NCBI GenBank assembly: GCA_026018925.1
Contig: JAKSZU010000002.1
Coordinates: 16,272,162-16,336,161, forward strand
DNA: 64,000 bases
Direction of reading: 5' to 3'
DNA from: Tupaia tana
Taxonomy: Eukaryota; Chordata; Mammalia; Scandentia; Tupaiidae
The notes below the pieces were generated by a model. It worked only from the letters and a program-made list of their open reading frames with translations, had not been told where the DNA came from and ran no database searches. Positions 53,389-64,000 of this stretch are shown here, piece by piece; position 1 is the stretch's first letter, and every line of letters starts with the position of its first letter. Made by a program: the position numbers and the translations under genes.

Positions 53389-53645
53389 ATAAGTACTTTT
53401 GACATCGCAATTCCAGAGCTATTGGTGAGGGCTCCTGGGAGCGAGCCTGGCATGCGCGTTGGGAACACGGCCCCCGGGGAGCCCTGTGTCCATTAGACAG
53501 AGCCCCCTTGGGCAGAGTTGCTGAGAGGCGCTATCAGCCACGTGGCCACACTTTTTCTCACAGACCCTTAGGTAATTACGTCATTAAGCCATGATGAAGT
53601 AACGGCAACACCGCTTTATTCCCTGTGCACGTCTTTCTCTTCCAG

Positions 53646-53784
53646 AAACTTAAGCAAGAGCTGAAGGAGTTTCGCTCTTCTGCTCTGGAACTTCAGAGGC
53701 AGTATTGGGACCAGTCTCAGGACTGCCTCTCTGCAGTAGCGACTGCAGTTCAAAGTGCACAGCTCGACCACGAGGTCTTGCAAG
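53646..53784 (+). CDS. KIF25: Kinesin-14 like (KIF25) exon: stalk KLKQELKEFRSSALELQRQY
   Basis: Acceptor CTCTTCCAG|AAA and donor TTGCAAG|GTACGT bound 139 nt, phase 0 in, phase 1 out, 46 codons without stop. It encodes KLKQELKEF, SALELQRQYWDQSQDCLSAV and ATAVQSAQLDHEVLQ, a helical stalk segment. It joins in frame to the exon at 46279 and on to the exon at 56039. The splice sites are strong, so this part of the gene looks intact. I cannot place it against a family alignment from memory. Confidence 0.72.
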
Positions 53785-53798
53785 GTACGTGCTGCCCT

Positions 53799-53964
53799 CG
53801 GCCGGCCTTTGCAGGGGCTTCTGTCCCGGTTGCCACCCCCACACTCTGCAGACCTTCAAGGGTGCTCTGCAGCCCTGACATCGGCCGGCCTTTGCAGGGG
53901 CTTCTGTCCCGGTTGCCACCCCCACACTCTGCAGACCCTCATGGGCGCTCTGCAGCCCTGATAT
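53799..53964 (+). repeat. 83-bp tandem duplication next to a splice donor
   Basis: The segment beginning CGGCCGGCCTTTGCAGGGGC occurs at 53799 and again at 53882 with few changes (TTCAAGGGTG versus CTCATGGGCG). The first copy starts 14 bases past the donor of the preceding exon. Confidence 0.9.
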
Positions 53965-54122
53965 TTATCATCAGGCCGCAACCTGGGCCCACGCCCACCT
54001 TCTGTGTGAGACGCTCCTCGAACGCGGGCTGTGCTTTTCATCCGGTCGATGCCTCCTCCGTGCTCAGTCCCGCAGCATCACGGGCACTCCTAGTTACGGC
54101 AGAGTCTTCTCTTTCCTTTCAT

Positions 54123-54352
54123 TAAGAGATTTTTGCTATAAGGTGCATGCATTCAGAGAGACAGAGAGAGACAGAAAGTGAGAAATCACCCCCGGGGAAT
54201 GGCCATGCCACAGTCCCTTCCTCTCCTCCCTCCTCTCCGGACTGTGGGCACGCACAATACATGCACCAGTGTGAGATTCAAGCCACCAGGTTCCGGACTT
54301 GAACCGCGGTCGACTGCATGGGCGTCCAGCGCCTTAACCACTAGGCCACCTG
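54123..54352 (-). mobile_element. tRNA-derived SINE, antisense
   Basis: TTAAGAGATTTTTGCTATAA, GAAATCACCCCCGGGGAATG and CTTAACCACTAGGCCACCTG follow the reversed family order. Confidence 0.8.
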
Positions 54353-54654
54353 TAACCCCAATGGACTTAGCTCCTTAACCCGCCGCCCTAGGCCTGCAGT
54401 GCCAAGCTCTCCCACAGAGCCCTGCCCAGACGGTCACCGCATACCTGCTGTCCCCTCGCCCACCACGGGGTGGACAGGACAGTGCTCAGCGGTCACCTGG
54501 CTGCCGCTCCCGGTGTGTCGGGATGTGTGAGCGTGCAGCTCTGTGAGGCTGACAGGCGTTCCAGTGAGGAGTGGAGCCAGGCCCTTGCTGCCTCTCCTCA
54601 GTCCCTCAGCTCAGTGACTGCGCCAAAGCGGCTCAGGGGTGTGACCGCTGTGTG

Positions 54655-55165
54655 TATATGGTGTGTCTGTGGGTGTGTGTGGTGTGTCTATTCCTGGTGT
54701 GTCTGTAGATATATGTGTGGTGGGTCTGTGGGTGTGCGTGGTATCTCTGTGGGCATGTGTGGTGTGTCTGTGGGTGGTGAGTGTGCGTGCTGTGTCTGTG
54801 GGCGTGCGTGGTATGTCTGTGGGTGGTGAGTGTGAGTGGCGTGTCTGGGTGGTGAGTGTGTGGGGTGTGTCTGTGGGCATGCGTGATGTGTCTGTGGGTG
54901 TGCGTGGTGTGTCTGTGGGCGTGTGTGGTGTGTCTGTGGGTGTGTGTGGTGTGTCTATGGGTGGTGAGTATGCGTGGTGTGTCTGAGTGCGCATGGTGTG
55001 TCTGTGGGTGGTGAGTATGCGTGGTGTGTCTGTGGGCGTGTGTGGTGTGTCTGTGGATGGTGAGTGTGTGGGGTGTGTCTGTGGGCATGCGTGGTGTGTC
55101 TGTGGGTGGTGAGTGTGCGTGGTGTGTCTGAGTGTGCGTTGTGTGTCTGTGGGTGGTGAGTGTGC
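54655..55165 (+). repeat. GT-rich minisatellite (GTGTGTCTGTGGGTGGTGAG units)
   Basis: Blocks of GTGGTGTGTCTGTGGGNRTG alternate with GGTGGTGAGTGTGCGTGG over 500 bp with variable spacing. Chance open frames on both strands come from the repeat. Confidence 0.92.
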
Positions 55166-56038
55166 ACATGCCCATGGTCTGGTGAGCCTCTGCCCCAGGA
55201 GGAGGCAGTGATGTTGGTCCTTGCTGAGGGAGTACCTGGGCGTAACCCTTGGAAAAGTGCTGCATTGGATGGCGGCCCTAAGGGTCCCCATGCGGCAGTG
55301 AAGCGGCAGCTTGCGCAAGCCCCACTGCAGGGGCGGCTAGGCCCCGGCCGCATAGCAGAGCTTGCAGGCTGCGTGCCAGCCCCCGGTGTGAGGGTGGTCC
55401 TGGCCAGCCAGCTCCCCAAGGCGGCTTCTGCTGAGTCCCAGGCCTGGCGTCTGGGGCTCCACAGCCAACCCTGCAGCCCCTGCACCTCTCAGGAGAGCAG
55501 AGACCAGCGGGGCCTGTGCCGGGGCAGCTGCAGTGTCATGACCCAGAGGGCCTGCCCCTCCCGGAGACCATTCGCGGAGTTCGGATCCCCTCCTCACTCT
55601 TACCTCCGGCTTCTGTCCCGATCAGCTCCCAGGCTCTCGTGCGGGGCAGACGCTCTGTCTCAGGGTCTGCGAGAGCTGTGCTTGTGCTGGGGTCTGCCCC
55701 CAGCGGCCCCCGGCAGGTGGCTTCCCACTGCTAGGTGATGGAGCTGAGGTTGCTCCAGCTGCAGCACGTTCACTCTCCACGCCAGGCCCTCCCACACCCC
55801 AGGGTGCCTGTGGACGCAGCCTGGAGCACGGCCGTGGCTCCCTGGTGGGCACATCTCGGAGCCAGGTGGCCTGGGACCCAGACTCCCGGGCGAGCTGCCG
55901 GTGGCCGTGGGCCCCTGCTCTGAGCCCGAGGAGGGCCAGGCCGCGGTCTCTCAGCGCTCTGCCCAGGGGTGGATGGCCACAGGGTGCGCGGCCTCGCTCC
56001 TGGAAGGGGCAGCTCCACATACACATGTGGCCTTGCAG

Positions 56039-56146
56039 CGACCCGGGCCGAGGCCGGCTGCCTGGCGCAGTCCTTGCGGGAGGTGGAGGCACGCTACCAG
56101 CTGGAGAAACAGAAGAGACGAACGGGCCCTGCACAACAGCCTGGTG
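56039..56146 (+). pseudogene. KIF25: Kinesin-14 like (KIF25) neck exon with apparent 1-base frameshift
   Basis: Acceptor GGCCTTGCAG|CG takes the phase 1 join and reads ATRAEAGCLAQSLREVEARY then QLEKQKRR. From 56023 the typical kinesin-14 neck text RALHNSLV appears in the next frame, ending at donor CTGGTG|GTGAGC. One extra base (about 56019-56022) separates the two frames. Known: in kinesin-14 motors a helix of the type RRRLHNQL leads straight into ELKGNIRV at the motor start, so this break would abolish the motor. A sequencing error or an exon using the first frame is possible. The rest of the stalk has no lesion. Confidence 0.6.
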
Positions 56147-59033
56147 GTGAGCAGCTCGCGCCCTCCTTGTCCACCTCACTTGGGGCTCCCAGAGGGTGGT
56201 CAGCACCAGAGCGGGCCCTGTGGGGGTTGTGGCACTGGATGACCCGCGCAGGGCTGAGTGGGAATGTGCTGGGAGCCGGGGAGAGGCCGTGAGGAGAGGG
56301 CATGGGGGAGCAGAGAGGTTGGCCCAGCAGAGCCCTGGGCTGGGAGCCGGGGCCGTCTGCGGGGTGGGGGTGAGGGTGCCGGCCTGAAGGTGCCCGCAGA
56401 CGCGAGCCGCTACACTGCCAGGATGGCGCTGGGGGCCGGTGGCAGAGAGGGAAACAGGGCGTGACCGAGCAGCACCCCGGCAGGGCTGAAGTGGGGTGCC
56501 TGCAGAAGAGGTGCCACAGATGCCGTGGCGCAGGGCTGACCCCAGAGGCAGGCGAAGCCACCGCAGCCCCACGCAGGACAAGACGCCCATGACGCACTCT
56601 GTGTCTTCCACGCCCAGACGTGACTCGGGTGTGACTTACCTGTCGCTGCCAGTGGCTGGGGTGCAAGTCCTGGCTGAGCGCGGAGACTACAGTCCTGTCA
56701 TAACCAGGCCTCACCTCCGCCAGGTGCTGGTCCCCTCACAGGGGCCGTCTACACAGCGCGGGGCTCACCACGGTCTGCTTGGCTGGAGAGGAGAGCAAAG
56801 GCCAGGTGGCTGAGCCGGCCACGTCTCTGGGAGGGCTCGCACCCGTGCCTGAGGCTGGTTGCCGCTGTCCCCACCCCAACGTGGTCTCGAGAGGGTGGCT
56901 TCCTTCCCGCGGTGAGGCTGCGGTGCAGGGACCCCGAGGGCCGTCTGCCGCGCCTGGTCTTTGTCCCTCCAGGGAGGCACTGCGAAGGCGGGCGCTCACG
57001 TGGGTGCTGCCAGGACCAGCTCGTCAGGAACACGTTTCTCTGAGTGGAGAAGGCTGTGGGTTAGAACTCACCGCAGTAACAGACGCACAGACACACGGGT
57101 GTAGACACAGACACACGGGTGTAGGGTCAGGCGGCACAGCCTCTCTGATGGAGAAGTCGCGACCAGAACTGGCCTCGGGTTTATTCTTTTATAGGGCAGA
57201 GAATGGGGGAAGGGGAAATGGGATGCAAGAGGAATGGGGGAGAAGGAAGTGGAACGCAGAATAGGGAGGGGGAATCGGAGTGCGAAGCCAGTTGTTTTGG
57301 GGTGTAAGTCGTCTGAGGATGTGATGTTTGGGGGACAATCTGGTACAGGCACGTGGCCCCGCTAGCCTGTACTGGGCGGTACGGGGTGTGGGTAGCAGCA
57401 GGACGGCCGCTGAGCGCAGGCAGGCGCTGCCTCTTGTGCAGAGGCTTCTCGTAGCCCCGCTGCAGGAGCTCGCGGGAGCGCGTCTCTGCGTGTGTCTGCC
57501 GCCCGCGCGTCCATCACATGTTTTCAGATCGGCAGCTCCCCACAGTGTGCTCTCTCAGCCCTGGGAGGTTCCACACGGAGTGGCTCGCTCCACACAGGAG
57601 ATGCCGTGGGCCTCAGAAACAGGCGGGCGGCCTGCCGTTCCCCCTCGCCAGCTCTGGGCGTTGCTTCTCCTCCTGTCCGGAGCGAGAGTCCCGGATCCCG
57701 CCCTCCTCCTCGCTAACAAGCCTGAGACTCCAGGTCCGTGGAGTAAGGCTGAGGCCTGGGCTTCCATTCCCTGCATGAGGCATGAGGCTGGAACCGGACA
57801 GCCCTGCGGTGCCCTGCGCCTGCGGATGTGAGGCAAGGCTGGCGATTACCCAAGGACGCCATTTTCACGTCTGCCTCGCCCAGTCTCAGGGTCCTGAGAA
57901 GGCCCCCCTTTGTCACACGGACCCTCCTGCTGGGGTCAGACATGTCGCGGGCGATCGGCTCTCGCCAGCTGCCTGTGGGATGGACCTGGGAGTGCTGGCG
58001 TGTCTGGCCTCCCCCAGCACGTTGGTGCATGTGGGGTTGAACCGTCACCGTGACACTGCCTTGCTGGCCTGCTGGAGAGACACGGTGGGGCCTTGGTCCT
58101 CACGGCCTTCCCGATGGCTGAAGCTGCTCTTACCGGGGTCTGGAGAGGGCAGGGCGCCCCTTCCTGAGATGAGGCAGGTCCATCCTGGCGCAGCTGACTG
58201 CGCGGGATTCCAGGTGCTCTCAGTGACGCAGGGTCCCGGCCTAGCAGACCGCGGGCGTTCCACAGCCTCACGGAGGACGCACGACAGGACCCCTCCTGAG
58301 CTTCTGCACCAGGTGCCAGGCAGAGCCCGAGAAGCTTAGGGCAGTGGGCGTAAGTCACTCTGTTTCCAGAAGCAGAGGAGACTGCACAGCTGACTGGGAG
58401 ACAGTGCACACCCATGGCATGGCAAGGGGGTGATGGGAGGTGTCTGAGCACATGGAGCAGGTGAATGCTGTTCCCGGAGACCAACCAAAGCCCGGGAGTG
58501 AAAGCACGACCCTCCTTCCAGGTGCCCTGTCAGGAAACATGGCAGACGTGGAGCCTCAGGTCTGCAGCCAGGCATGGGACAGTGTGCGCTCTGACCCGAG
58601 GGACGAGATTGCAGAACGAGAGCTAGCGACCAGCTCTGCCCATGACACTCCCACCCCGGCTCCTCTGCACGCGTCCAGGTGGAACGGGAGGGACCTCCTG
58701 CCCCAAGGAGCCTGGGTGGCGGCCAGTGATTCCAGCCTTGCCTTCCAGCACAACTGTGGGCTCTGCCCGGTCTCCTCGGGTCATCTGCCAGGCCCTGACA
58801 AGGCACCAAGGCCCGTGTGTTCTGCTGGAGGACCACACCAGTTAGGGACCGCAGCAAGTAGCCCAAGCAGTCGAGAGCTGAGTGTGACCCGTGGGCAGAG
58901 CGGCAGGCTGACGCTGGTATGGGTTCGAACGCCAGCCACACAGGAGCCATGGGAGTGCCCACGCGTGTGCCAGCCCCAAACAGCTCGCCCAGGACCACGT
59001 CATGTTTGCTTTCTCTTTGTTTGCATTTAACGT
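56147..59033. other. GC-rich sequence downstream of the kinesin neck exon
   Basis: I looked for the motor signature (GNIRV, AYGQTGSGK, SSRSH, DLAGSE) in all + frames and found none here or up to 64 kb. An LTR-like block occupies 57055-57518; the rest is unique GC-rich sequence. Confidence 0.5.
57055..57518 (-). mobile_element. LTR-like element, probably solo, minus strand
   Basis: On the minus strand it starts TGTGATGG and ends AACCCACA (TG...CA, imperfect inverted ends). A TATAAAA box (57187-57193) is closely followed by AATAAA (57180-57185) and a U5-like GTGTGTCTGTGTC tract. That order suits an endogenous retrovirus LTR. No internal retroviral genes are seen on either side. Confidence 0.5.
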
Positions 59034-59190
59034 TTTTTTAAAGAAACATTTGCCAAAGGGTATATGCACTTGCCAGAGAGAGAGGCGGGAGAGACAGAGG
59101 CAAAGAAGGAAGTAGCCCGGCCCAGCGCCACTTCGGAGTCCCTTCTGCATTCCCGTCTCAGGGTCCCGGGCGCAAAGTGCGTAGCCGGCC
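59034..59190 (-). mobile_element. Truncated tRNA-derived SINE, antisense
   Basis: TTTTTTAAAGAAACATTTGC, GCACTTGCCAGAGAGAGAGG and CTCAGGGTCCCGGGCGC match. The head is replaced by other sequence. Confidence 0.6.
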
Positions 59191-59232
59191 CTGTGGCATA
59201 CAGGCTCCCCCTCACACCACTGCTGGCTGTCC

Positions 59233-59321
59233 TTAAACTTTTAGACAGGGTCTTGCTGTGATGCGAACCCCTGACAACATGCCTCAAGAAACAGAGTTGT
59301 GTGCCACCATGTCCGGCCTCC
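59233..59321 (-). mobile_element. 7SL-derived (Alu/B1-like) SINE relic, antisense
   Basis: TTTTAGACAGGGTCTTGCTG and GTTGTGTGCCACCATGTCCG GCC correspond to both ends of a reversed Alu/B1 unit. The middle is decayed. It abuts the truncated SINE before it. Confidence 0.6.
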
Positions 59322-60139
59322 ACGCGGCCTCGGCGTGTCAAGTGGCAGAGTCAGCCTGCGTGCTGCCGGCCCGAGCGTAGCCCTGAGCAGGGCCACGTGC
59401 TGTGGGGCCCACATGTCTGGCTCTGGGGGCCCTCTCACGGAGCTGGTGCTTAAGCTCGCGGACAGGCCCAGGGTGGGTCCCGGTGCGCTCGTGCTGTGTG
59501 GACGGCAGGTGCAGTGGCCAGCACCCCGTGCTGCTGCGAGGCCTCACGCCACACCTGCGGACCCAGCGCCTTCTCCCCTTCGCTCGCCTGACCCTGCACT
59601 CCAGGGAAGGTGCCAGGGGCCTCCTTGGACGGTTCAGCGCAGCCCCCCTCCCCTTGCTGGCCTGCCGGGCTCCAGTTTCAGGCAGGCGCTGCTGGGAGGA
59701 GCTCCCTCGGAGGCCCAGCAGTGCCGTATACAGGATCCCTGGTGCGAGCGGGAGTCCCAGCTGGCACATGCTGCGTAAGCACATGAGGGCCTGGCATGGC
59801 CCGGGGACGGCAAGTCTGGTCTGCTCCAGCCGCTGCCCACCCAGGCTGCCCCGATGCTGTGTGCTGGCTGTGACAGAGTCGGGACCATGTCAAGGCCAGG
59901 CTTGTGCAGGGGCTTGTGGCCAGGGTCTGGGCGCATGGCCAGCCGAACTCTGGGACAAGGGAACAGGACATCTCAGGGTCACACGGAGTCCCTCTGCCCA
60001 GTCGTGAGCTCACATGGAGACGGTGAGTCTGGGAGGCCAGGGCGTTGCTGTGCAGTCAGGGTGTTCCTGAGCGACGCCTGGACATGGCAGGTGCGGGCTC
60101 CTAGGGCGCTGATGCGAATCTCCTGGTGTAAAGAAAACT
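59322..60139. other. Unassigned GC-rich sequence
   Basis: Non-repetitive, with overlapping chance open frames on both strands. No feature supported. Confidence 0.5.
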
Positions 60140-60386
60140 GGGGCAGCAGATGACATAGTGGTTACGTCACTGGACTCCCACATGGCTAACCACGGTTCGA
60201 GTCCCAGACCCGGTGGCTTGAGAATCATGCCAGGTATGTGTGCACGAGCACTCCAGATCCCAGAAGAGTGGAGGAAAAAGGATTGTGGTGCGGCCATTCC
60301 CTTGGGGGATGATTTCTCACTTTCTCTCTCATTGTCTCTGTGTGTGTCTCTCTTACAGCAAAAAAAACTCTAAAAAGAAAAAAAAT
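60140..60386 (+). mobile_element. tRNA-derived SINE, sense
   Basis: GGGGCAGCAGATGACATAGT head, GGTTCGAGTCCCAGACCCGG B box, CTCTCATTGTCTCTGTGTGT and an interrupted A-tail. Confidence 0.82.
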
Positions 60387-61419
60387 GAAAAACTGGTCCC
60401 TTTCAGAACCTACCAGCTTCCTGAAAGTTTCAGCGTGATGACGTGGCGTTTAGCACTAGGGACTCCATTTCGGTCTAGTCCATTGGAGCCCAGGACAGGG
60501 GCCGAGTCTAAAGTGGTGGCCCCATGGCATTTTATTCAGCACCAGATTGAACGCAGAGGCAGCTGTGGGAAAGGGGAGGGAGAGGAGGCAGGCGTCCAGT
60601 GGCGCAGACAGCCGTAAGGTACGGGGTTTACTTGCAGCCCGCTCCGTCCCACGGTGGCCTGAGAACATGTCCCGGGGCTAGAGAGCATGCTTGTGACTTG
60701 GTTCCGAGGGCAGGAGCCACAGCAGCTGAGATCAAGCACCCGGGGTTCCATCCTGGCCTGGCCCCAGAGGCAGCTCCCGGCGGAGGCCGGCGTCACATGG
60801 GAAACCCTGGGGCTAGCTTGGCAGAAAGCACAGAGCTCGGTGTCAGAGAGCAGAGGGGACAGAGAAGGACGGAAAGAGAGAGGTGCAGGGCCTGCCGGGC
60901 TGGGGTACCTGGCTCTCCCCAGGCCCACGCGGCCCACACCGCAGGCTCTGGCAAGGCTCACTGCCCGTTAGCGGGTACGGCCAGCCCAGCCTCCAGGAGG
61001 AATGGAGGACATGGACTTAGGAGCCACTCTTAGCCCTCACCTGTCCCTGGCCGCTAAAGACCCCCCAGGGGTGCGCAGGCAGGCCAGCCATCGCCGAAAG
61101 GAAGGCTCGTGCTCAGGCCGAGTATCGGCCCTCTGGCACGGGTGACCGCCACTCCTGTGGGGGCAAGGCTGGGTGTTCCATGGTCACAGGGGAAGGGTCG
61201 GGCCTCAAGGCTCGTTAGGAAAACATCCTGGGGTGGGTCTATTCTATGAGCTTCCGCCGTCCACTGATGTGGCGTCTTTTCCTCTTCCTGTGTCTGGCAA
61301 AGCGCTTGCCGGAGCTGAGTGGAAATCCAGCTGTGCTCCAAACCTGGCAGGGCCTGCAGCCACAGGGTTAGAGTGAGGCTCAGGCGCGAGGCAGCCCCGC
61401 GGAAGAGTTCTCCACGGTT
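60387..61419. other. Unassigned sequence
   Basis: Mixed composition. CATGGCATTTTATTCAGC at about 60524 could be the reverse of a poly(A) motif of another decayed LTR, but no ends are visible. No exon is supported. Confidence 0.4.
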
Positions 61420-61671
61420 CTCTCTCTCTCCCTCTCTCTCTCTCTCTTTTCTTGTTTTGTTTTGCTATAGGGCATGTGCATTCACTGCGAGAGAAAGCAC
61501 CCCTGGGGGACAGCTGTGATGCGGTCTCCTACCCTCTGGCCTCCTCTCAGGATTCTGGGCACACACGCACAGGTGCCTAGCACGTCCCTGGAGCCTCTGG
61601 GTCCGAGACTTGAACCACACAGCCGCCCATGTGGGACCCAGCCTCTGTAACCTTCGTGCCACCGGCTGGCC
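61420..61671 (-). mobile_element. tRNA-derived SINE, antisense, with CT microsatellite
   Basis: A (CT)n run at 61420-61448, GCTATAGGGCATGTGCATTC, then GAGACTTGAACCACACAGCC and CGTGCCACCGGCTGGCC. Confidence 0.75.
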
Positions 61672-63429
61672 TGCATCATCAGGTTTTTAATCTGGCTACC
61701 TTACTTTTCAATGGTCTGCCATCTGTGGGAAGTCTTACCCGATGGTTATAAACTTGGTCTCAATTCAGAAACTAGCAGATCTGACTTCTGGCAGTAGGCT
61801 TCCACACGGCTAGCACCCCGAGGACCACATGTCAAGCACCCCGAGACTCTGTGATGGGGCACCTGTCAGAGGACGTGCCATGCGGTTGAGAGAGAGTTCA
61901 TTCTCCAGCAGCCTTCGTGTGGCACCACAGGCGGGCAGGGGTCAGGTGGAAACAGCCTTGTCACAGGAAAACGTCACACCATTCTGCATTGCCATTTGCC
62001 CCCCAACAGGAGTGACCCCAGAAGCCCTGGGCACTGCCGTTCACTCTCTTACGCTTGCAGTCTGAGAGGGGGATGGGTGTCGGGGACCCTGTCGGGACGG
62101 CCCAGTGGCTCCCGTGGGGTGCTCCCGTCCTGTGTGCCAGGCCCCGCACCTACTGTGAGCCGAGGAGTCCTGCACACTGCCAGACAGCGGCAGCCGGGCC
62201 CAAGGGTGTGGTGTCTGGGTGCTGTTTCCAAAGGCAGCCGTGCCGGAGCTTGGCATCTCCTGGGAAGGCCTTGACTGTGCCCACACCACTGCTGCATCGC
62301 CGCTGCGCGGCCTCCTCCGACCCCGCGTGCGTCAGCGTAGCCGTGAGCCCGTGCTGGGTCTGGGTGCATCCACTCTGTCTCTGTCTCCGGTGGGTGAGCG
62401 TGCATCCATGCTGCCTGATCTCTGCTGTGGGACGAGAGCAGGTTCTGCACCCTTCCTTTCCCTGAGGTGGTACCCTGGTGTGCCCTTTTTCACACCGACA
62501 TCTCTGGATGGCAGGTTTGGGAGTGCCCGCTGGGAACGTCGCCATCGTAGGGCAGCTTTGGTACACTCTGGGGTCGCTGCAGACTCCACGTCCCCCATAC
62601 CGTCAGGGGGTGGAGGCGCCCTCCTGAAGGCTCTCGTTTGAGTGCTCCATGAAGCGCCTCACAGGCACCCTGGTCTCAGGCTAGAATCTGTACCGCTGGG
62701 GCACCTCTGCCAACCCGTCACCCCAGGAAGTGCCTGGCAAGGGCTGGACAGGCCTCCAGCCACCAGCACTGGCTGGGCGCTGGCCATGCACACACAGGGC
62801 AGCACTGTCCCCATGTGTCAGGTGGCCGTCTACGTGTCAGCCCCACCAGGTCCCTGTAGCGATTGGTCTTGGCCAGGCATGTGCTCTTACAGGCCTCGGT
62901 GTGGTAAGAGCTGTCCGCTAGGGGCCATGTTCGGAGTAGCCTTGTGTCATCCTGAGCTGTGTCATGCCTGAGGCTGCAAGATTTACCCGGGGAAGCCCAG
63001 GAGGCGTGCTGTGACCCAGGGGACTTTTCAGGCTCAAACACAGGAGGAGGAAGAGGGGACAGATAGAAAGGAAGGACAGTGGGAATGAGGTTAAGTAGCA
63101 AAAATGTCTTTCCAATTCCAACAAGGTGTGTTTGTACAGAATCCTCTTGGCCTAGAGTCTTTATGCCTGGTGGTAAGAATGTCTCATCCAGATCCAGGGC
63201 CGCTCCTCTGAGATGGAAGTCACCTCCGGCTTCCAAGAAGGACAGAAGCCAGAATGCCCTTCTGTGTTGCTATTTTTCTGTGCCATTAAGTAAAAATAAT
63301 GCTTATGCCAAAGTAGCATATTTGGGGATGGTATATCCTGTCACTTGTATCTGGCATTAAATTTATAAGGTAGAATTAATAGTGACACAGGAAGTTGGGG
63401 GATCAGGCCCAATAGCAGTGCTGAATCAG
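61672..63429. other. Unassigned sequence
   Basis: GC-rich to about 62,900, AT-richer after. No exon, repeat family or RNA gene recognised by eye. Confidence 0.45.
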
Positions 63430-64000
63430 AGCCACAAGCTGACCACTTGTCTCATGCTTGTGAAGAATTAGAGACGTGGACACAGGGAGGGGATAGCAAA
63501 GTGAGGCTTATTAACTCTGGAGAGGAGAAACAGAGCTCCCAAGCAGGAACGGGTCCCAGGAATGGGTTGCTGAAGAGGAGCTGGGGTGAGGGGCTTTTAT
63601 CCCAGCAAGGAGGGACTTGGGCTTGCATTTCCTCATGGGGGCTATGTGTCAGGTGACTCACGTCGTCCTACTTGGAGTGGGCTCACAAACACGAGACTTC
63701 GTTCTTGCAGACCTCAGTGAATCAACTCCAGCAGATCTGTGTCTGAGGTCTGCGGCCCATACACTTTCTAGTTTTTATCTTCTTCCACAAGTCTCAGGTG
63801 AGACTTGGGTGAATCTCCCCTTAAACATGAACTCACTTAGACCCCTTATCTCTGGTGCCAGCCTGCAGGTTATGTTCCCATCTCTCAAACAATAGCTCAT
63901 GGCAAGTTACTGCTCAAGGTCCTTCCTTCTCTGTGCTCCAGACCGAGAGAGACGCCACTCTTTGCATGCAGCAGTGACATGGAAGATGCTAGCTTCAGCC
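63430..64000 (-). mobile_element. LTR-like segment, minus strand (extends to window edge or beyond)
   Basis: On the minus strand a GATAAAAG TATA-like box (about 63594-63601) lies about 85 bases before an AATAAG signal (63507-63512), in a CCTCACCCCAGCTCCTC context, with CTAATTCTTCACAAG after it. This resembles a retroviral LTR U3-R-U5, but the ends are not defined and no internal region is seen. Confidence 0.35.

Larger units (their letters stand above)
46345..53645 (+). other. KIF25: KIF25-like intron (7.3 kb)
   Basis: Holds GC-rich unique sequence (46.4-48.1 kb), SINEs (48129-48403, 48489-48735, 50551-50816, 52247-52520, 53026-53203, 53218-53388) and a C-rich minisatellite (about 49250-49930). 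Further stalk exons could hide here; none was convincing. Long open frames at 47.0-48.1 kb look like composition effects. Confidence 0.55.
53785..56038 (+). other. KIF25: KIF25-like intron (2.3 kb)
   Basis: Contains the 83-bp duplication, an antisense SINE (54123-54352), a GT-rich minisatellite (about 54655-55165) and GC-rich unique sequence before the acceptor GGCCTTGCAG. Confidence 0.6.

Noticed and set aside
54611-55318. His/Thr/Pro-rich minus frames and Val/Ser-rich + frames
   Set aside because: Readings of the GT-rich minisatellite.
55622-56611. 329-codon minus-strand open frame
   Set aside because: Antisense to the kinesin neck exon, with GC-rich chance composition.

Overview
The window is vertebrate, and specifically mammalian, nuclear DNA: short coding exons bounded by GT/AG splice sites, kilobase introns, dozens of SINEs, a LINE-1 relic, LTR-like pieces and long VNTR arrays. 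No operons, bacterial ribosome sites or CRISPR structure are present. Two antisense remnants resembling 7SL-derived (Alu/B1-type) SINEs near 9.3 kb and 59.2 kb suggest Euarchontoglires (rodents, primates, tree shrews). The dominant SINE is a tRNA-headed family that I cannot name, so the species stays open.

Positions 1 to about 37,970 (+ strand) hold the 3' half of AFDN (afadin, MLLT4/AF-6), from inside the PDZ domain to the natural stop at 36242-36244 and a roughly 1.7 kb 3' UTR. Twelve constitutive exon segments were joined by hand. Their lengths total 2,454 nt, exactly 818 codons with the stop, and every junction keeps frame. The encoded order is PDZ, linker, coiled/charged and proline-rich segments, acidic stretch, Arg/Glu-rich helix, then the C-terminal region that binds F-actin in l-afadin. 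Three alternative events are visible: a 36/33-nt NAGNAG cassette exon at 23.3 kb, a stop four codons past the weak donor of the exon at 28.7 kb (an s-afadin-like end), and a 101-nt exon-like segment at 32.0 kb that would shift frame.

From about 38 to 46 kb the DNA is intergenic: GC-rich unique sequence, a degenerate array, a second SINE type, a broken LINE-1 ORF2 with a 0.9 kb alternating purine-pyrimidine block inside it, and a 1.6 kb array of 20-bp repeats. From 46.28 kb three + strand exons encode the coiled-coil stalk and neck of a kinesin-14 type protein. AFDN is followed by KIF25 in human 6q27, so KIF25 is the likely identity. The third exon carries an apparent one-base frameshift just before the motor, and I see no motor-domain exon up to 64 kb, so the gene may be decaying or may simply continue beyond the window. 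The last 8 kb holds SINE relics and two minus-strand LTR-like segments.

I found no new multi-gene system. The most useful observations are the AFDN isoform signals, the possible KIF25 lesion and the unusual tandem arrays.
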